Below, in pieces: positions 40,912-51,370 of a stretch of 64,000 bases of DNA. Every line of letters starts with the position of its first letter. Position 1 is the stretch's first letter. Below the pieces are notes generated by a model. That model was not told the origin of the DNA. It made no database searches and was given only the letters and a program-made list of their open reading frames with translations. The DNA lies in NCBI RefSeq assembly GCF_036226925.1, contig NZ_CP109031.1, positions 8,308,001-8,372,000 of the forward strand. Direction: 5' to 3'. This stretch comes from Streptomyces sp. NBC_00659 (GTDB lineage: Bacteria > Actinomycetota > Actinomycetes > Streptomycetales > Streptomycetaceae). A program made the position numbers and the translations under genes.

Positions 40912-41259
40912 TCAGGCTTGTCCGAAGTCGCCTCCGAGCGCGGACGCGATCCGCAGGTGCGACGCGGCCTCGTCGGGGCGGCCGAGGCGCTGGAGTGTGC
41001 GCCCCAGCATCAGCCGGGCGTAGTGCTCGACCGGATCGAGCTCCACGAGGGTGCGCAACTCGGCTTCGGCGCGGCGCAGTTGGGCCGAGTGGTAGTAGGA
41101 ACGCGCCAGCAGCAGCCGGGGTCCTGTCTGCTCCGGCACCTCCTCGACCAGTCCGTCCAGCACGCGTGCCGCCGCGGAGTAGTCCTTGGCCTCGAAGAAC
41201 ATCCGCGCCCGCTCCCAGCGCTCCGCGGCCGTCCCGTGGTCGTAGTACGTCGTGTCCAC
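40912..41259 (-). CDS. Small tetratricopeptide-repeat protein
   Basis: A 115-residue helical protein built of about three TPR units: ARMFFEAKDYSAAARVLDGLVEEVP, PRLLLARSYYHSAQLRRAEAELRTLVELDP and ARLMLGRTLQRLGRPDEAASHLRIA. TPRs form protein-binding scaffolds; no partner is evident. The GTG at 41259 is chosen because AGGAGG lies six bases before it; a GTG at 41283 would read through that site. The gene is followed by two hairpins in tandem. Confidence 0.88.
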   Translation of the reverse strand: MDTTYYDHGTAAERWERARMFFEAKDYSAAARVLDGLVEEVPEQTGPRLLLARSYYHSAQLRRAEAELRTLVELDPVEHYARLMLGRTLQRLGRPDEAASHLRIASALGGDFGQA

Positions 41260-41381
41260 CACTGACCTCCTTCGAAGGCCCACAACCGTGGCAGTTGGTT
41301 GAATATTCCACGAGCTTGCGGGGGTCCGAGGCGCTTCGAGGTGGCGGCTCCGGGTTGGGGTCCCGGCAGTGGTCCGGGCCG

Positions 41382-41822
41382 TTACGCGTCGGCGAGTTCC
41401 GCGTTGGCCCGCTCCGTCACGAGGGCCAGTACGCGCCCGGCGGTGGCCAGGTCCTCGGCCGGGATCCCGGCGTACACCCGGGCCGCGATCGCGTCGCCCG
41501 CGCTGCGGATCGACGCGGACAGTTCCCGGCCGCCGTCCGTCAGGGATACCTGTCCGGGAGCCGGCTCCTCCAGGAGCCCCAGCGCCGTCAGTTCCTCGAC
41601 GGTCCGCCGGGCCGCCGACTCCTCGATCTTCAGGCCGTCGGTGAGCCGGCCCACGACCCGTGCCCGCTCGACGGACCCGCCGTTGTCGGGCGCGGCGCGC
41701 AGGGCCACCGACTGCTCGAAGGTGGTGCCGCTGCGGGCCAGCACCCGCTCCAGGGCGGCCCGGCCCGCGTAGTGGGCGAGGCCGATGACCTGGCCGTTGA
41801 CAGGGGGAACAGAGGTGGTCAT
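41382..41822 (-). CDS. MarR-like winged-helix protein
   Basis: A 146-residue protein with the helix-rich layout of MarR/DUF-type winged-helix regulators: ARSGTTFEQSVALRAA, GLKIEESAARRTVEELTALGLLEE (recognition region) and a C-terminal dimer helix DLATAGRVLALVTERANAEL. Its ATG is two bases after the stop of a clear MarR regulator (TAG-TC-ATG), so both are made from one message. It may form a heteromeric pair with it or be a divergent duplicate. Confidence 0.8.
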   Translation of the reverse strand: MTTSVPPVNGQVIGLAHYAGRAALERVLARSGTTFEQSVALRAAPDNGGSVERARVVGRLTDGLKIEESAARRTVEELTALGLLEEPAPGQVSLTDGGRELSASIRSAGDAIAARVYAGIPAEDLATAGRVLALVTERANAELADA

Positions 41823-41824
41823 GA

Positions 41825-42355
41825 CTACTCCTCGGGTGAGAACTCTTCGGAGGACGGTGGAGCCACGCCGGAACGCGGCCCGGCTCCGGTGTGCGGATCG
41901 AGCGGTACGTCGAGCAGGACGGCCAGCTCGCGGCTGAACGCCCGCGTGCGGTCGCCGCCGAGGCCGCCCAGTGGTTCGAGAAGCTGCTCCAGAAGGCCCT
42001 GGACCACGGTGATGGCGTGGAGGGCGATCTCGCGCCCGTCGTCGGTGAGGGTCAGCCGCACCGCCCGGGGGTCCGCCGGATCCCGGGTGCGGTCGAGACG
42101 GCCGGCCGTCTCCAGGGCACGGGCCAGCTTCGAGACGTAGAGCGGTTCGAGTCCGGTGTGGTCGGCGAGCTCGCGCTGACTGGGCCGCCGCCCGCCCCGG
42201 TTGAGGCTGTACAGCGAGGCGATCAGCGCGTACTGCGCGTGTGTCAGGCCCAGCGGGCCCACCGCCCGGTCCACGGCGACGCGCCACTTCATCGACAGGC
42301 GCCAGACGAGGAAACCGGGGGTCGCGTTCTCGGAGGCCGACTTCGCTGTACTCAT
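41825..42355 (-). CDS. MarR-family transcriptional regulator
   Basis: A 176-residue MarR regulator. The winged-helix core is plain: LTHAQYALIASLYSL, RPSQRELADHTGLEPLYVSKLARALETAGRLDRTRDPADPRAVRLTLTDDGREI. MarR proteins bind palindromes in their own promoters and release them on binding phenolics or oxidants. No Shine-Dalgarno is visible before the ATG, while two copies of a 12-bp repeat lie 14-40 bp upstream. It is divergent from a pirin gene, a plausible target. Confidence 0.92.
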   Translation of the reverse strand: MSTAKSASENATPGFLVWRLSMKWRVAVDRAVGPLGLTHAQYALIASLYSLNRGGRRPSQRELADHTGLEPLYVSKLARALETAGRLDRTRDPADPRAVRLTLTDDGREIALHAITVVQGLLEQLLEPLGGLGGDRTRAFSRELAVLLDVPLDPHTGAGPRSGVAPPSSEEFSPEE

Positions 42356-42368
42356 GCAAGAAACAGTA

Positions 42369-42395
42369 CATGGCTACTATGTTCATGGCTACTAT
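42369..42395. promoter_or_regulatory. Direct repeats in the MarR promoter
   Basis: CATGGCTACTAT occurs at 42369-42380 and 42384-42395 (period 15). On the minus strand each copy reads ATAGTAGCCATG, and the CATAGT/TATAGT parts resemble -10 boxes of the MarR gene. An AT-rich island in GC-rich DNA. Likely the MarR operator and promoter. Confidence 0.55.
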
Positions 42396-42517
42396 ATGTA
42401 CGGACCTCGTCTTCGGCCCCCGAACGGCCCGGTCGCGGCGTACGGACCCGGGGGCCGGACTCCCGGGGCGCCGCGCCGGTTCTGAGCCAAGTGCCCCTCG
42501 ATGGACGTATCGATGAC

Positions 42518-42547
42518 CTGACGAGCGGCCACCGACGGGTCTAGGTT
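42518..42547 (+). promoter_or_regulatory. Promoter of the pirin gene (leaderless)
   Basis: CTGACG (42518-42523), an 18-bp spacer and TAGGTT (42542-42547), seven bases before the pirin ATG. Good spacing; no Shine-Dalgarno sequence, so the mRNA probably begins at or near the ATG. Confidence 0.5.
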
Positions 42548-42554
42548 GTGGGCC

Positions 42555-43520
42555 ATGAGCAATCTTGATCGGGAGGCGGTTCCCGCCGCCTGCGGCGGCC
42601 GCGGGTTCGTGGTGGCCGAGCCGGTGCGCGAACTTCTCAGCCCCCGCCGGGTCAAGCTCGGCGAGTCGACCGAGGTCCGCCGTCTGCTGCCCAATCTGGG
42701 CCGGCGCATGGTCGGCGCGTGGTGCTTCGTCGATCACTACGGGCCGGACGACATCGCCGACGAGCCCGGCATGCAGGTCCCGCCGCACCCGCACATGGGC
42801 CTGCAGACCGTCAGCTGGCTGCACGAGGGCGAGGTGCTGCACCGCGACTCCACGGGCAGCCTCCAGACGATCCGCCCGCGCGAACTCGGCCTCATGACCT
42901 CGGGCCGCGCCATCAGCCATTCCGAGGAGAGCCCCCGCGCGCACTCCCGTCTGCTGCACGGCGCGCAGCTCTGGGTCGCGCTGCCGGACAGCCACCGGCA
43001 CACCGACCCGCACTTCGAGCACCACGCCGAGCTGCCCGTCGTCACCGCCCCCGGCCTGCGGGCCACACTCCTGCTGGGCACGCTCGACGGCACGGCCTCG
43101 CCCGGTACGACGTACACGCCGATCGTCGGCGCCGACCTGGCCCTCGCGAGCGGCGCGGACGTCCGCCTGCCGCTAGAGCCCGACTTCGAGTACGCCGTTC
43201 TCGTGATGTCCGGCGAGGCCCGGGTCGACGGCGTGCCGGTGGTCCCGGGCTCCATGCTCTACCTCGGCTGCGGACGTACGGAACTTCCGCTGCGCGCCAC
43301 GACGGACGCGGGCCTCATGCTCCTGGGCGGCGAGCCGTTCGAGGAGGAGCTGATCATGTGGTGGAACTTCATCGGGCGCACCCAGGCCGACATCGAACAG
43401 GCCCGCGAGGACTGGGCCAAGGGTGCACGCTTCGGTGAGGTGAAGGGGTACGACGGCGCGCCGCTGTCCGCCCCGGAACTTCCCCCGCTGCCGCTGAAGC
43501 CGCGGGGACGCTTGCGCTGA
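42555..43520 (+). CDS. Pirin-family protein
   Basis: A 321-residue bicupin of the pirin family. The metal site is in the N-terminal cupin: VPPHPHMGLQTVSWLHEGEVLHRDSTG (two His, later His and Glu-type ligands), followed by GRAISHSEESP. The C-terminal cupin (EPDFEYAVLVMSGEARVDG and WWNFIGRTQADIEQAREDW) is typical. Some pirins are quercetinases, others redox co-regulators; the role here is unknown. A leaderless-type promoter precedes it. Divergent from two MarR-type genes that may control it. Confidence 0.93.
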   Translation: MSNLDREAVPAACGGRGFVVAEPVRELLSPRRVKLGESTEVRRLLPNLGRRMVGAWCFVDHYGPDDIADEPGMQVPPHPHMGLQTVSWLHEGEVLHRDSTGSLQTIRPRELGLMTSGRAISHSEESPRAHSRLLHGAQLWVALPDSHRHTDPHFEHHAELPVVTAPGLRATLLLGTLDGTASPGTTYTPIVGADLALASGADVRLPLEPDFEYAVLVMSGEARVDGVPVVPGSMLYLGCGRTELPLRATTDAGLMLLGGEPFEEELIMWWNFIGRTQADIEQAREDWAKGARFGEVKGYDGAPLSAPELPPLPLKPRGRLR

Positions 43521-43616
43521 GCCGCGATGGTGGGACCACGGTGCGGAGCGACGACGGTGGCGGCACCTCCCACTCGCCGACGTCCTCCGCGCGCCAGGTC
43601 TCCGCGCCAGGTCTCC

Positions 43617-43639
43617 GCCCGCCCGGTCTCCGGGCGGGC
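43617..43639. terminator. Hairpin between pirin and carboxylase operon
   Basis: Perfect 10-bp inverted repeat GCCCGCCCGG (43617-43626) and CCGGGCGGGC (43630-43639), three-base loop, between convergent genes. It directly follows two copies of GCGCCAGGTCTCC (43591-43616). Confidence 0.6.
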
Positions 43640-43643
43640 GGAA

Positions 43644-43734
43644 GGGTTCGTCGGCCTACGGGTTCGTCGGACTCGCGGAGTCGTCGGACGCACAGAGTCG
43701 TCAGACCCACGGATTCGTCAGACCCGCGGATTCG

Positions 43735-43741
<7 letters not shown>
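43644..43741. repeat. 17-bp tandem repeats running into the carboxylase stop codon
   Basis: Successive units start at 43644 (16 bp), 43660, 43677, 43694, 43711 and 43728 (partial). Consensus GGATTCGTCAGACCCGC; the copies nearest the gene are almost identical. The last partial unit covers the stop codon at 43735-43737. Confidence 0.7.
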
Positions 43742-45510
<1,769 letters not shown>

Positions 45511-45573
45511 GCGGGCTCCAGGGTGTTCTGCTCGTGCTGATGCGGGGTGGTCATGGTGTCTCCGTCGGGATGG

Positions 45574-45833
45574 TCAGCGATGACGCGCCGAGGCGCGCCA
45601 GCCGTCGGGTCCGGGGGAATGCGCAGTGCGCAGTCGATGCTCCGGTGAGGCCCAGCCGTCGGGGCGGCGGGCGACGGGGGCGGCGGCCGCCGGGCGGCTG
45701 ACGGCCAGGGCCGCGACCAGGGCGGCCAGCTCCTCGGGCGTGGGAGCGCCGGCCCTGATCACCAGTCGCGGGCTCGCCAGGGGTGTGGCCGTCGTGGCGG
45801 GGGCGCGGTCCACGGCCGAACGCGTCGTGGCCG

Positions 45834-45837
<4 letters not shown>
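45574..45837 (-). CDS. accE: Acyl-CoA carboxylase epsilon subunit
   Basis: An 87-residue small subunit found in actinobacterial acyl-CoA carboxylases, where it strengthens the alpha-beta complex. The diagnostic block is [23 protein letters not shown], followed by an Ala-rich stretch and a conserved tryptophan end ([21 protein letters not shown]). The GTG start overlaps the beta-subunit stop by four bases (GTGA). Lies between beta and alpha genes. Confidence 0.9.
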
Positions 45838-47450
<1,613 letters not shown>

Positions 47451-47482
47451 TGCACCTCCTCGGTACTCAATCTCTGATCGAC

Positions 47483-47495
47483 GGTACGCAGTACC
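47483..47495. promoter_or_regulatory. Palindrome between carboxylase operon and TetR gene
   Basis: GGTAC (47483-47487), GCA, GTACC (47491-47495): a perfect 5-bp-arm palindrome in the 98-bp divergent region; a further GGTACTC half-site lies at 47462-47468. Candidate operator of the adjacent TetR-family repressor. Confidence 0.5.
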
Positions 47496-47548
47496 ATTCA
47501 GGAAGGCAAGTGGCCTCCGAAGGCCGAGACGGGGAAAGATGGGCGATC

Positions 47549-48229
47549 ATGAGCAAGCCATCCGCGCGGTCCCGACTCGCAGACTCCGCCTTCGCGCTCT
47601 TCGACGAGCGCGGATACGAGCAGACGACCGTCGACGACATCGCCGAACGCGCCGGGCTGGGACGTACGACGTTCTTCCGGCACTACCGGTCCAAGGAAGA
47701 CGTGATCTTCCCCGACCACGACCGGCTCCTCGACCTGATCAGGGACAGGCTGGCGACCTCGAGCCACAGCACCGCCCTGGTCGCCGTCTCCGACGCGGTC
47801 CGCCTGGTGCTGCTGCACTACCTCGACGAAGGCGATCTCGCGCGCCGGCGGTACATGCTCACCAGCAAGGTGGCCGCCCTCCGCGACCGCGAGATCGCCA
47901 GTGTGGCGCGCTACCAGCGACTGTTCCGTGAGTTCATCGGGGACTGGATGGGCGACGAGGCCAAGTCGGCGTCACTCAGGGCCGAGCTGATGTCGGCCGC
48001 GGTGGTCGCGGCCCACAACCACGTGCTCCGCCGCTGGCTCCGTGGGGAGACCACGGATCCGGTCGGTGAGGTGGACGAGGCGATGCGTGATGTGCTCGCG
48101 CTCTTCCCGACGGGCGGCTCGCCGACGAGCGGAGCCGGCACCACGGTCGTCGCCTTCCGCACCGGGCAGGACATCGACGCCCTGCTGCCCTCGCTGCGGC
48201 GACTTGTCGAGGGCGGGGCCGAATACTGA
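47549..48229 (+). CDS. TetR-family transcriptional regulator
   Basis: A 226-residue TetR regulator. DNA-binding domain residues 5-55: SRLADSAFALFDERGYEQTTVDDIAERAGLGRTTFFRHYRSKEDVIF. The helical ligand domain follows. The start ATG at 47549 leaves the domain intact; GGGGAAAG lies upstream. It is divergent from the carboxylase beta gene, so it most likely controls that operon in response to an acyl-CoA or fatty acid. That role is inferred from position. Confidence 0.92.
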   Translation: MSKPSARSRLADSAFALFDERGYEQTTVDDIAERAGLGRTTFFRHYRSKEDVIFPDHDRLLDLIRDRLATSSHSTALVAVSDAVRLVLLHYLDEGDLARRRYMLTSKVAALRDREIASVARYQRLFREFIGDWMGDEAKSASLRAELMSAAVVAAHNHVLRRWLRGETTDPVGEVDEAMRDVLALFPTGGSPTSGAGTTVVAFRTGQDIDALLPSLRRLVEGGAEY

Positions 48230-48415
48230 GGGCCGCCCTGTTGGGGGAGGCGCGATGAGTCGCCGCGTGCCAGGTGCCTTGCGGTGCGGACGGCTGCACC
48301 GTCGACGACGAGGTCTGTCGCTGTTCGGTCGACAGCTTCATGCGTGACTGGGCGCCTGCACGTCTGCGACGGCAATTGCGGAGCCCCTCGCAGCGCGACA
48401 AGCCGCGGAACTCCG

Positions 48416-49399
48416 CTATACAGCGCGGTTCGATTCACGGGCCCGACCCGATGCCGCACGAACCGGCCTGGCCCGCTGTACGAGGGACGTAGCAGCGCTC
48501 TCCCAGTCGGGATACGCGAAAGCGAACCCGGCTGCGCGCAGCCGCCCCGGCACCACCCGACGGCTCTTGAACAGCAACTCCGTGTCCGAGCGCAGCGCGA
48601 ACGCCCCCAACTCGGCCATCCAGCGCGTCGCCGGCAGCCCCACCGGGACGCCCCAGGCCGTTCGCAGCGCCTCCATGAAGTCGCGGTGCGGAAGGGGCCC
48701 GGGCGAGGCGAGATTCACCGGCCCATCGAGGTCGTCCCGGGCGATCAGGAACTCCACCGCTCGCACGAAGTCCTTGTCGTGGATCCAGGAGACGTACTGC
48801 GCGCCGCCGGCCACCGGACCGCCCAGCCCGAAGCGCGCCAGCCGCGAGAGTACGTCGAACACACCGCCCCGATCGGGGCTCATGACCATCGCCGAGCGCA
48901 GTGCCACCTTGCGGGTCGTGGGAGTCGGCGCCTCGGCCTGCGCCCGCTCCCAGTTCCTTGCGATCTCGACGCTGTACGCCCAGTAGTCCGGCACCCCGGC
49001 CTCCGAGCCGCCGATCACCCCGGTCGCCTCGTCGTGTGCCGCGTCGAAGCTGTGGGCGTAGACCGTCGCCGTACTCATCTGCAGCCAGACGCGCGGTGGC
49101 CGCGCGGCGGCGGCGATCGCCTCGCCGACCACCCGCGCCGAATCCACGCGGGAGTCCATCATGGCTTGCAGGTTCTCGGCGGTGTAGCGGCAGGAGACGC
49201 TGCGTCCGGCCAGGTTGATCACGACATCGCAGCCGTCGATCGCCGCGGCCCAGCGGCCGAGCGTGGCCCCGTCCCATCCGATGTCGCGCGCCCGCACGGG
49301 ACGCCGGGTCACTACCGTGACCTCGTGTCCGGCCGCCGTCAGCGCGCGGTCGAGAATCGTGCCCACCTGTCCGGTTCCCCCGGGCAGCACTACCTTCAT
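48416..49399 (-). CDS. TIGR01777/SDR39U1-type NAD(P)-dependent epimerase
   Basis: A 327-residue extended SDR of the TIGR01777 (YfcH, SDR39U1) group. Cofactor loop VVLPGGTGQVGTIL, then NLAGRSVSCRY, MSTATVYAHS and RSAMVMSPDRGGVFDVL, and the C-terminal DUF1731-like end VPGRLRAAGFAFAYPDWESAATSLV. GAGGGGGTTCG precedes the ATG at 49399. The substrate of this family is unknown. Convergent with the TetR gene and 17 aa shorter than the longest frame. Confidence 0.9.
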   Translation of the reverse strand: MKVVLPGGTGQVGTILDRALTAAGHEVTVVTRRPVRARDIGWDGATLGRWAAAIDGCDVVINLAGRSVSCRYTAENLQAMMDSRVDSARVVGEAIAAAARPPRVWLQMSTATVYAHSFDAAHDEATGVIGGSEAGVPDYWAYSVEIARNWERAQAEAPTPTTRKVALRSAMVMSPDRGGVFDVLSRLARFGLGGPVAGGAQYVSWIHDKDFVRAVEFLIARDDLDGPVNLASPGPLPHRDFMEALRTAWGVPVGLPATRWMAELGAFALRSDTELLFKSRRVVPGRLRAAGFAFAYPDWESAATSLVQRARPVRAASGRARESNRAV

Positions 49400-49426
49400 C
49401 GAACCCCCTCGGCTTCGCTCGGCATC

Positions 49427-49456
49427 AGCGTAGTCCCTTATTTTGAACGTGTTCAA
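49427..49456 (-). promoter_or_regulatory. Promoter with overlapping palindrome before the epimerase gene
   Basis: On the minus strand TTGAAC (49456-49451), an 18-bp spacer and TACGCT (49432-49427). The -35 is half of a perfect palindrome TTGAAC-GT-GTTCAA (49443-49456), a form typical of TetR-type operators. The promoter would be blocked by protein bound there. Confidence 0.5.
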
Positions 49457-49752
49457 CTTGAGGGTCCGGTGTACGTCAGGGCGAGGCGGCCGACACGGGC
49501 GGGCGGCCCCGGACGGCTACGGCAACGTCCGTCGGTACGTCAGCTTCGTCCTTCGCGGCAAGTCCCAGCCGGTCGGACCTCGACCGCCATCGGCCCGCGC
49601 TGTCACTCGCTGGATCCTCACCCCCACGTCCCGTCCGAGGGTGACCGGCTCCAGCTCGAATCCGGTACCGACCAACTGCCCCGAGCCGGAAGCCCTCACA
49701 TGGGACGTGCGTTCCTTCGGCCGCATGCTCCCCACCTGCCGGCGACCAACCG

Positions 49753-49965
49753 CAGGAGTGGACCGAAGCGGACATCGCCACCTGCCTGCCCAGCCTCCAG
49801 CGGGCCGCCCGGCACCTCGACCACGACCCCGACCACCTCACCCGAACCCTCCGCCGGGGACCCGCCCGCGTCCAGCGCCATCCCGAACTCATCGACGGCT
49901 GCCTCACCGAGACCGGACCGACCCTCACCCCAGACCACCCGAAGCCAATCCGAAAAGGTCAGTGA
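49753..49965 (+). pseudogene. C-terminal coding fragment of an unidentified protein
   Basis: A plus-strand frame ending with TGA at 49963-49965 encodes about 70 residues of protein-like sequence: QEWTEADIATCLPSLQRAAR, then HLDHDPDHLTRTL, HPELIDGCLTE. It has a mixed helical composition unlike the Arg/Pro-rich shadow frames around. No start codon or ribosome-binding site precedes it. I cannot name the family; a truncated accessory gene is the simplest reading. Confidence 0.4.
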
Positions 49966-50034
49966 TAGGACTTGTCCGGCCGGTCAAGTGGCAGAGGCAG
50001 ATGGAGACGGCGGTCCTGTTTTGTCTGCCGAGGG

Positions 50035-50592
50035 TTACAGAGGTGCCAACTCCACCCTGCCGGTGAACCGGCCACCCACTTGATCGGCGAGCCAATGGGC
50101 GCGGGCGGTCTGGTCGCCGTTCCGGTCCCGGACGTGCGACGGCTCGTCCTGGTAGAGGTCCCGGGAATTCACGGTGAGCGTGAGGTACGCGTACTTCTGC
50201 GAGATCGCTTCCAGTCCCGCTTCGGGAACCGCGGGCCATGCGTCCAGATCCCACCGAACAGCCGCGGGATCGGCCCCCAGAGCGGCGATGAAGGGCTCGG
50301 CACGGTCCAGCGGACGACACCAGTCGAAAACTCGGATCGGCAGACAGCCCGCAGGGTTGTCGCCGGCCTCCGACGAACCGTGCTCCTCTCCGGCCGCCGC
50401 CCACCATGTGAGGCCGGGCAGTACGTGCCGTACTTGCGTCAGGACTTCCGGCGACCTGATCACGGCTTCGAAGTCGACCTCTGCCTGACCGATGTCTGCG
50501 ATGCCCGGCAGCCCCTGCCACAGGGGTCTTTGCCATGGCTCGGACGCTTCCGGAGCAGGACTTGCCAGGCGCCACGGCGAGCCTGAACACAA
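50035..50592 (-). CDS. Hypothetical protein, possibly 5'-truncated
   Basis: About 185 residues if begun at a TTG (50592); no ATG or GTG is available there, and the frame continues open to 50766 with unconvincing sequence. The body looks real: EVDFEAVIRSPEVLTQVRHVL, GLTWWAAAGEEHGSSEAG, DWCRPLDRAEPFIAALG and SRDLYQDEPSHVRDRNGDQ. No family recognised. It lies at the edge of the decayed stretch, so loss of its true N-terminus is plausible. Confidence 0.55.
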   Translation of the reverse strand: MCSGSPWRLASPAPEASEPWQRPLWQGLPGIADIGQAEVDFEAVIRSPEVLTQVRHVLPGLTWWAAAGEEHGSSEAGDNPAGCLPIRVFDWCRPLDRAEPFIAALGADPAAVRWDLDAWPAVPEAGLEAISQKYAYLTLTVNSRDLYQDEPSHVRDRNGDQTARAHWLADQVGGRFTGRVELAPL

Positions 50593-50689
50593 CCTGAACG
50601 GCCCGACGGAATGCCTGGTCAGCCCCGTGATCCCGGTGATACGAAAGGAGGTCGCGAGGGGTTCGCCGTGCTGCGGCGCGGCTCGTCCG

Positions 50690-51370
50690 TCACACTTCCC
50701 CGACCAGCACCACCTCCAGGGTGCGCGGACCGTGCACCCCCTCCACCCGGTCCAGTTCGATGTCACTGGTGGCGGACGGGCCCGAGATCCAGGTCAACGG
50801 GCGTGTCGGGTCCAGGCGTTCCATGGCCTGGGGGACGGAGGCCACCACCTGGCCGGGGACCCGGACGACGCAGATGTGGTGGTCCGGGATCAGGGTGATC
50901 CGGCGGCGGCCCTGGTCCGGGCCGCCGTCGAGGACGATCGTGCCGGTCTCGGCGATGGCGAGGGCGCAGCCGGTCACCACGCTCGTCACCTTGTCGAGCT
51001 CGCCGGGCGTGCTCACGGCACGGTCGTGGACCCGCGTGGGATCCGCCGCCGACATCCACTCCGGCGGTAGTCCCGGCGGAACGAGCACGTACTGGGGCCC
51101 GCGTTCGGCGAGCAACCGCATGACGACGTACGGCAGTTCCTCCTCGGTGGCGCGGTGCACGACCGCCCGGTAGTCCGCGAGGTTCTCCGCGAGGAGGTCC
51201 ACCGTCTCCGCGAGGCTCCGCGCACCGTGCTCGCGCAGATAACTCCGGTCGACGGCCTGCTCGTACCGGAGGTCCCTCCCAGACTGTTCGGGCACGGGGG
51301 GAGTGCCGTCCCGGGGGACGTCCGCGAGGGCCCGGCGCACCCGGCCGAGGATCAGATCCCTGCTGCTCAC
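50690..51370 (-). CDS. lutC: Lactate utilisation protein LutC (LUD domain)
   Basis: A 226-residue LUD-domain protein, third part of the LutABC L-lactate dehydrogenase complex. Marks are SRDLILGRVRRALADVP at the N-terminus, GCALAIAETGTIVLDGGPDQGRR and WISGPSATSDIELDRVEGVHGPR near the end. The GTG at 51370 overlaps the lutB stop (GTGA) and has AAAGGAC upstream. LutC is needed for activity in known systems, though its cofactor is unclear. Last gene of the minus-strand rhamnose-lactate block. Confidence 0.92.
   Translation of the reverse strand: MSSRDLILGRVRRALADVPRDGTPPVPEQSGRDLRYEQAVDRSYLREHGARSLAETVDLLAENLADYRAVVHRATEEELPYVVMRLLAERGPQYVLVPPGLPPEWMSAADPTRVHDRAVSTPGELDKVTSVVTGCALAIAETGTIVLDGGPDQGRRRITLIPDHHICVVRVPGQVVASVPQAMERLDPTRPLTWISGPSATSDIELDRVEGVHGPRTLEVVLVGEV

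Larger units (their letters stand above)
49400..50034. other. 635-bp decayed region
   Basis: The first 60 bp hold the promoter of the epimerase. The remainder has no intact gene. A plus-strand frame ending at a TGA at 49963 encodes a gene-like fragment described separately. On the minus strand a 72-codon frame (49517-49735) with LTYRRTLP-like ends is possible but unsupported. The stretch looks like the eroded remains of accessory genes. Confidence 0.5.

Noticed and set aside
49443..49456. LexA box for the GAACGTGTTC palindrome
   Set aside because: The actinobacterial SOS box needs GAAC-n4-GTTC; here only two bases separate the arms.
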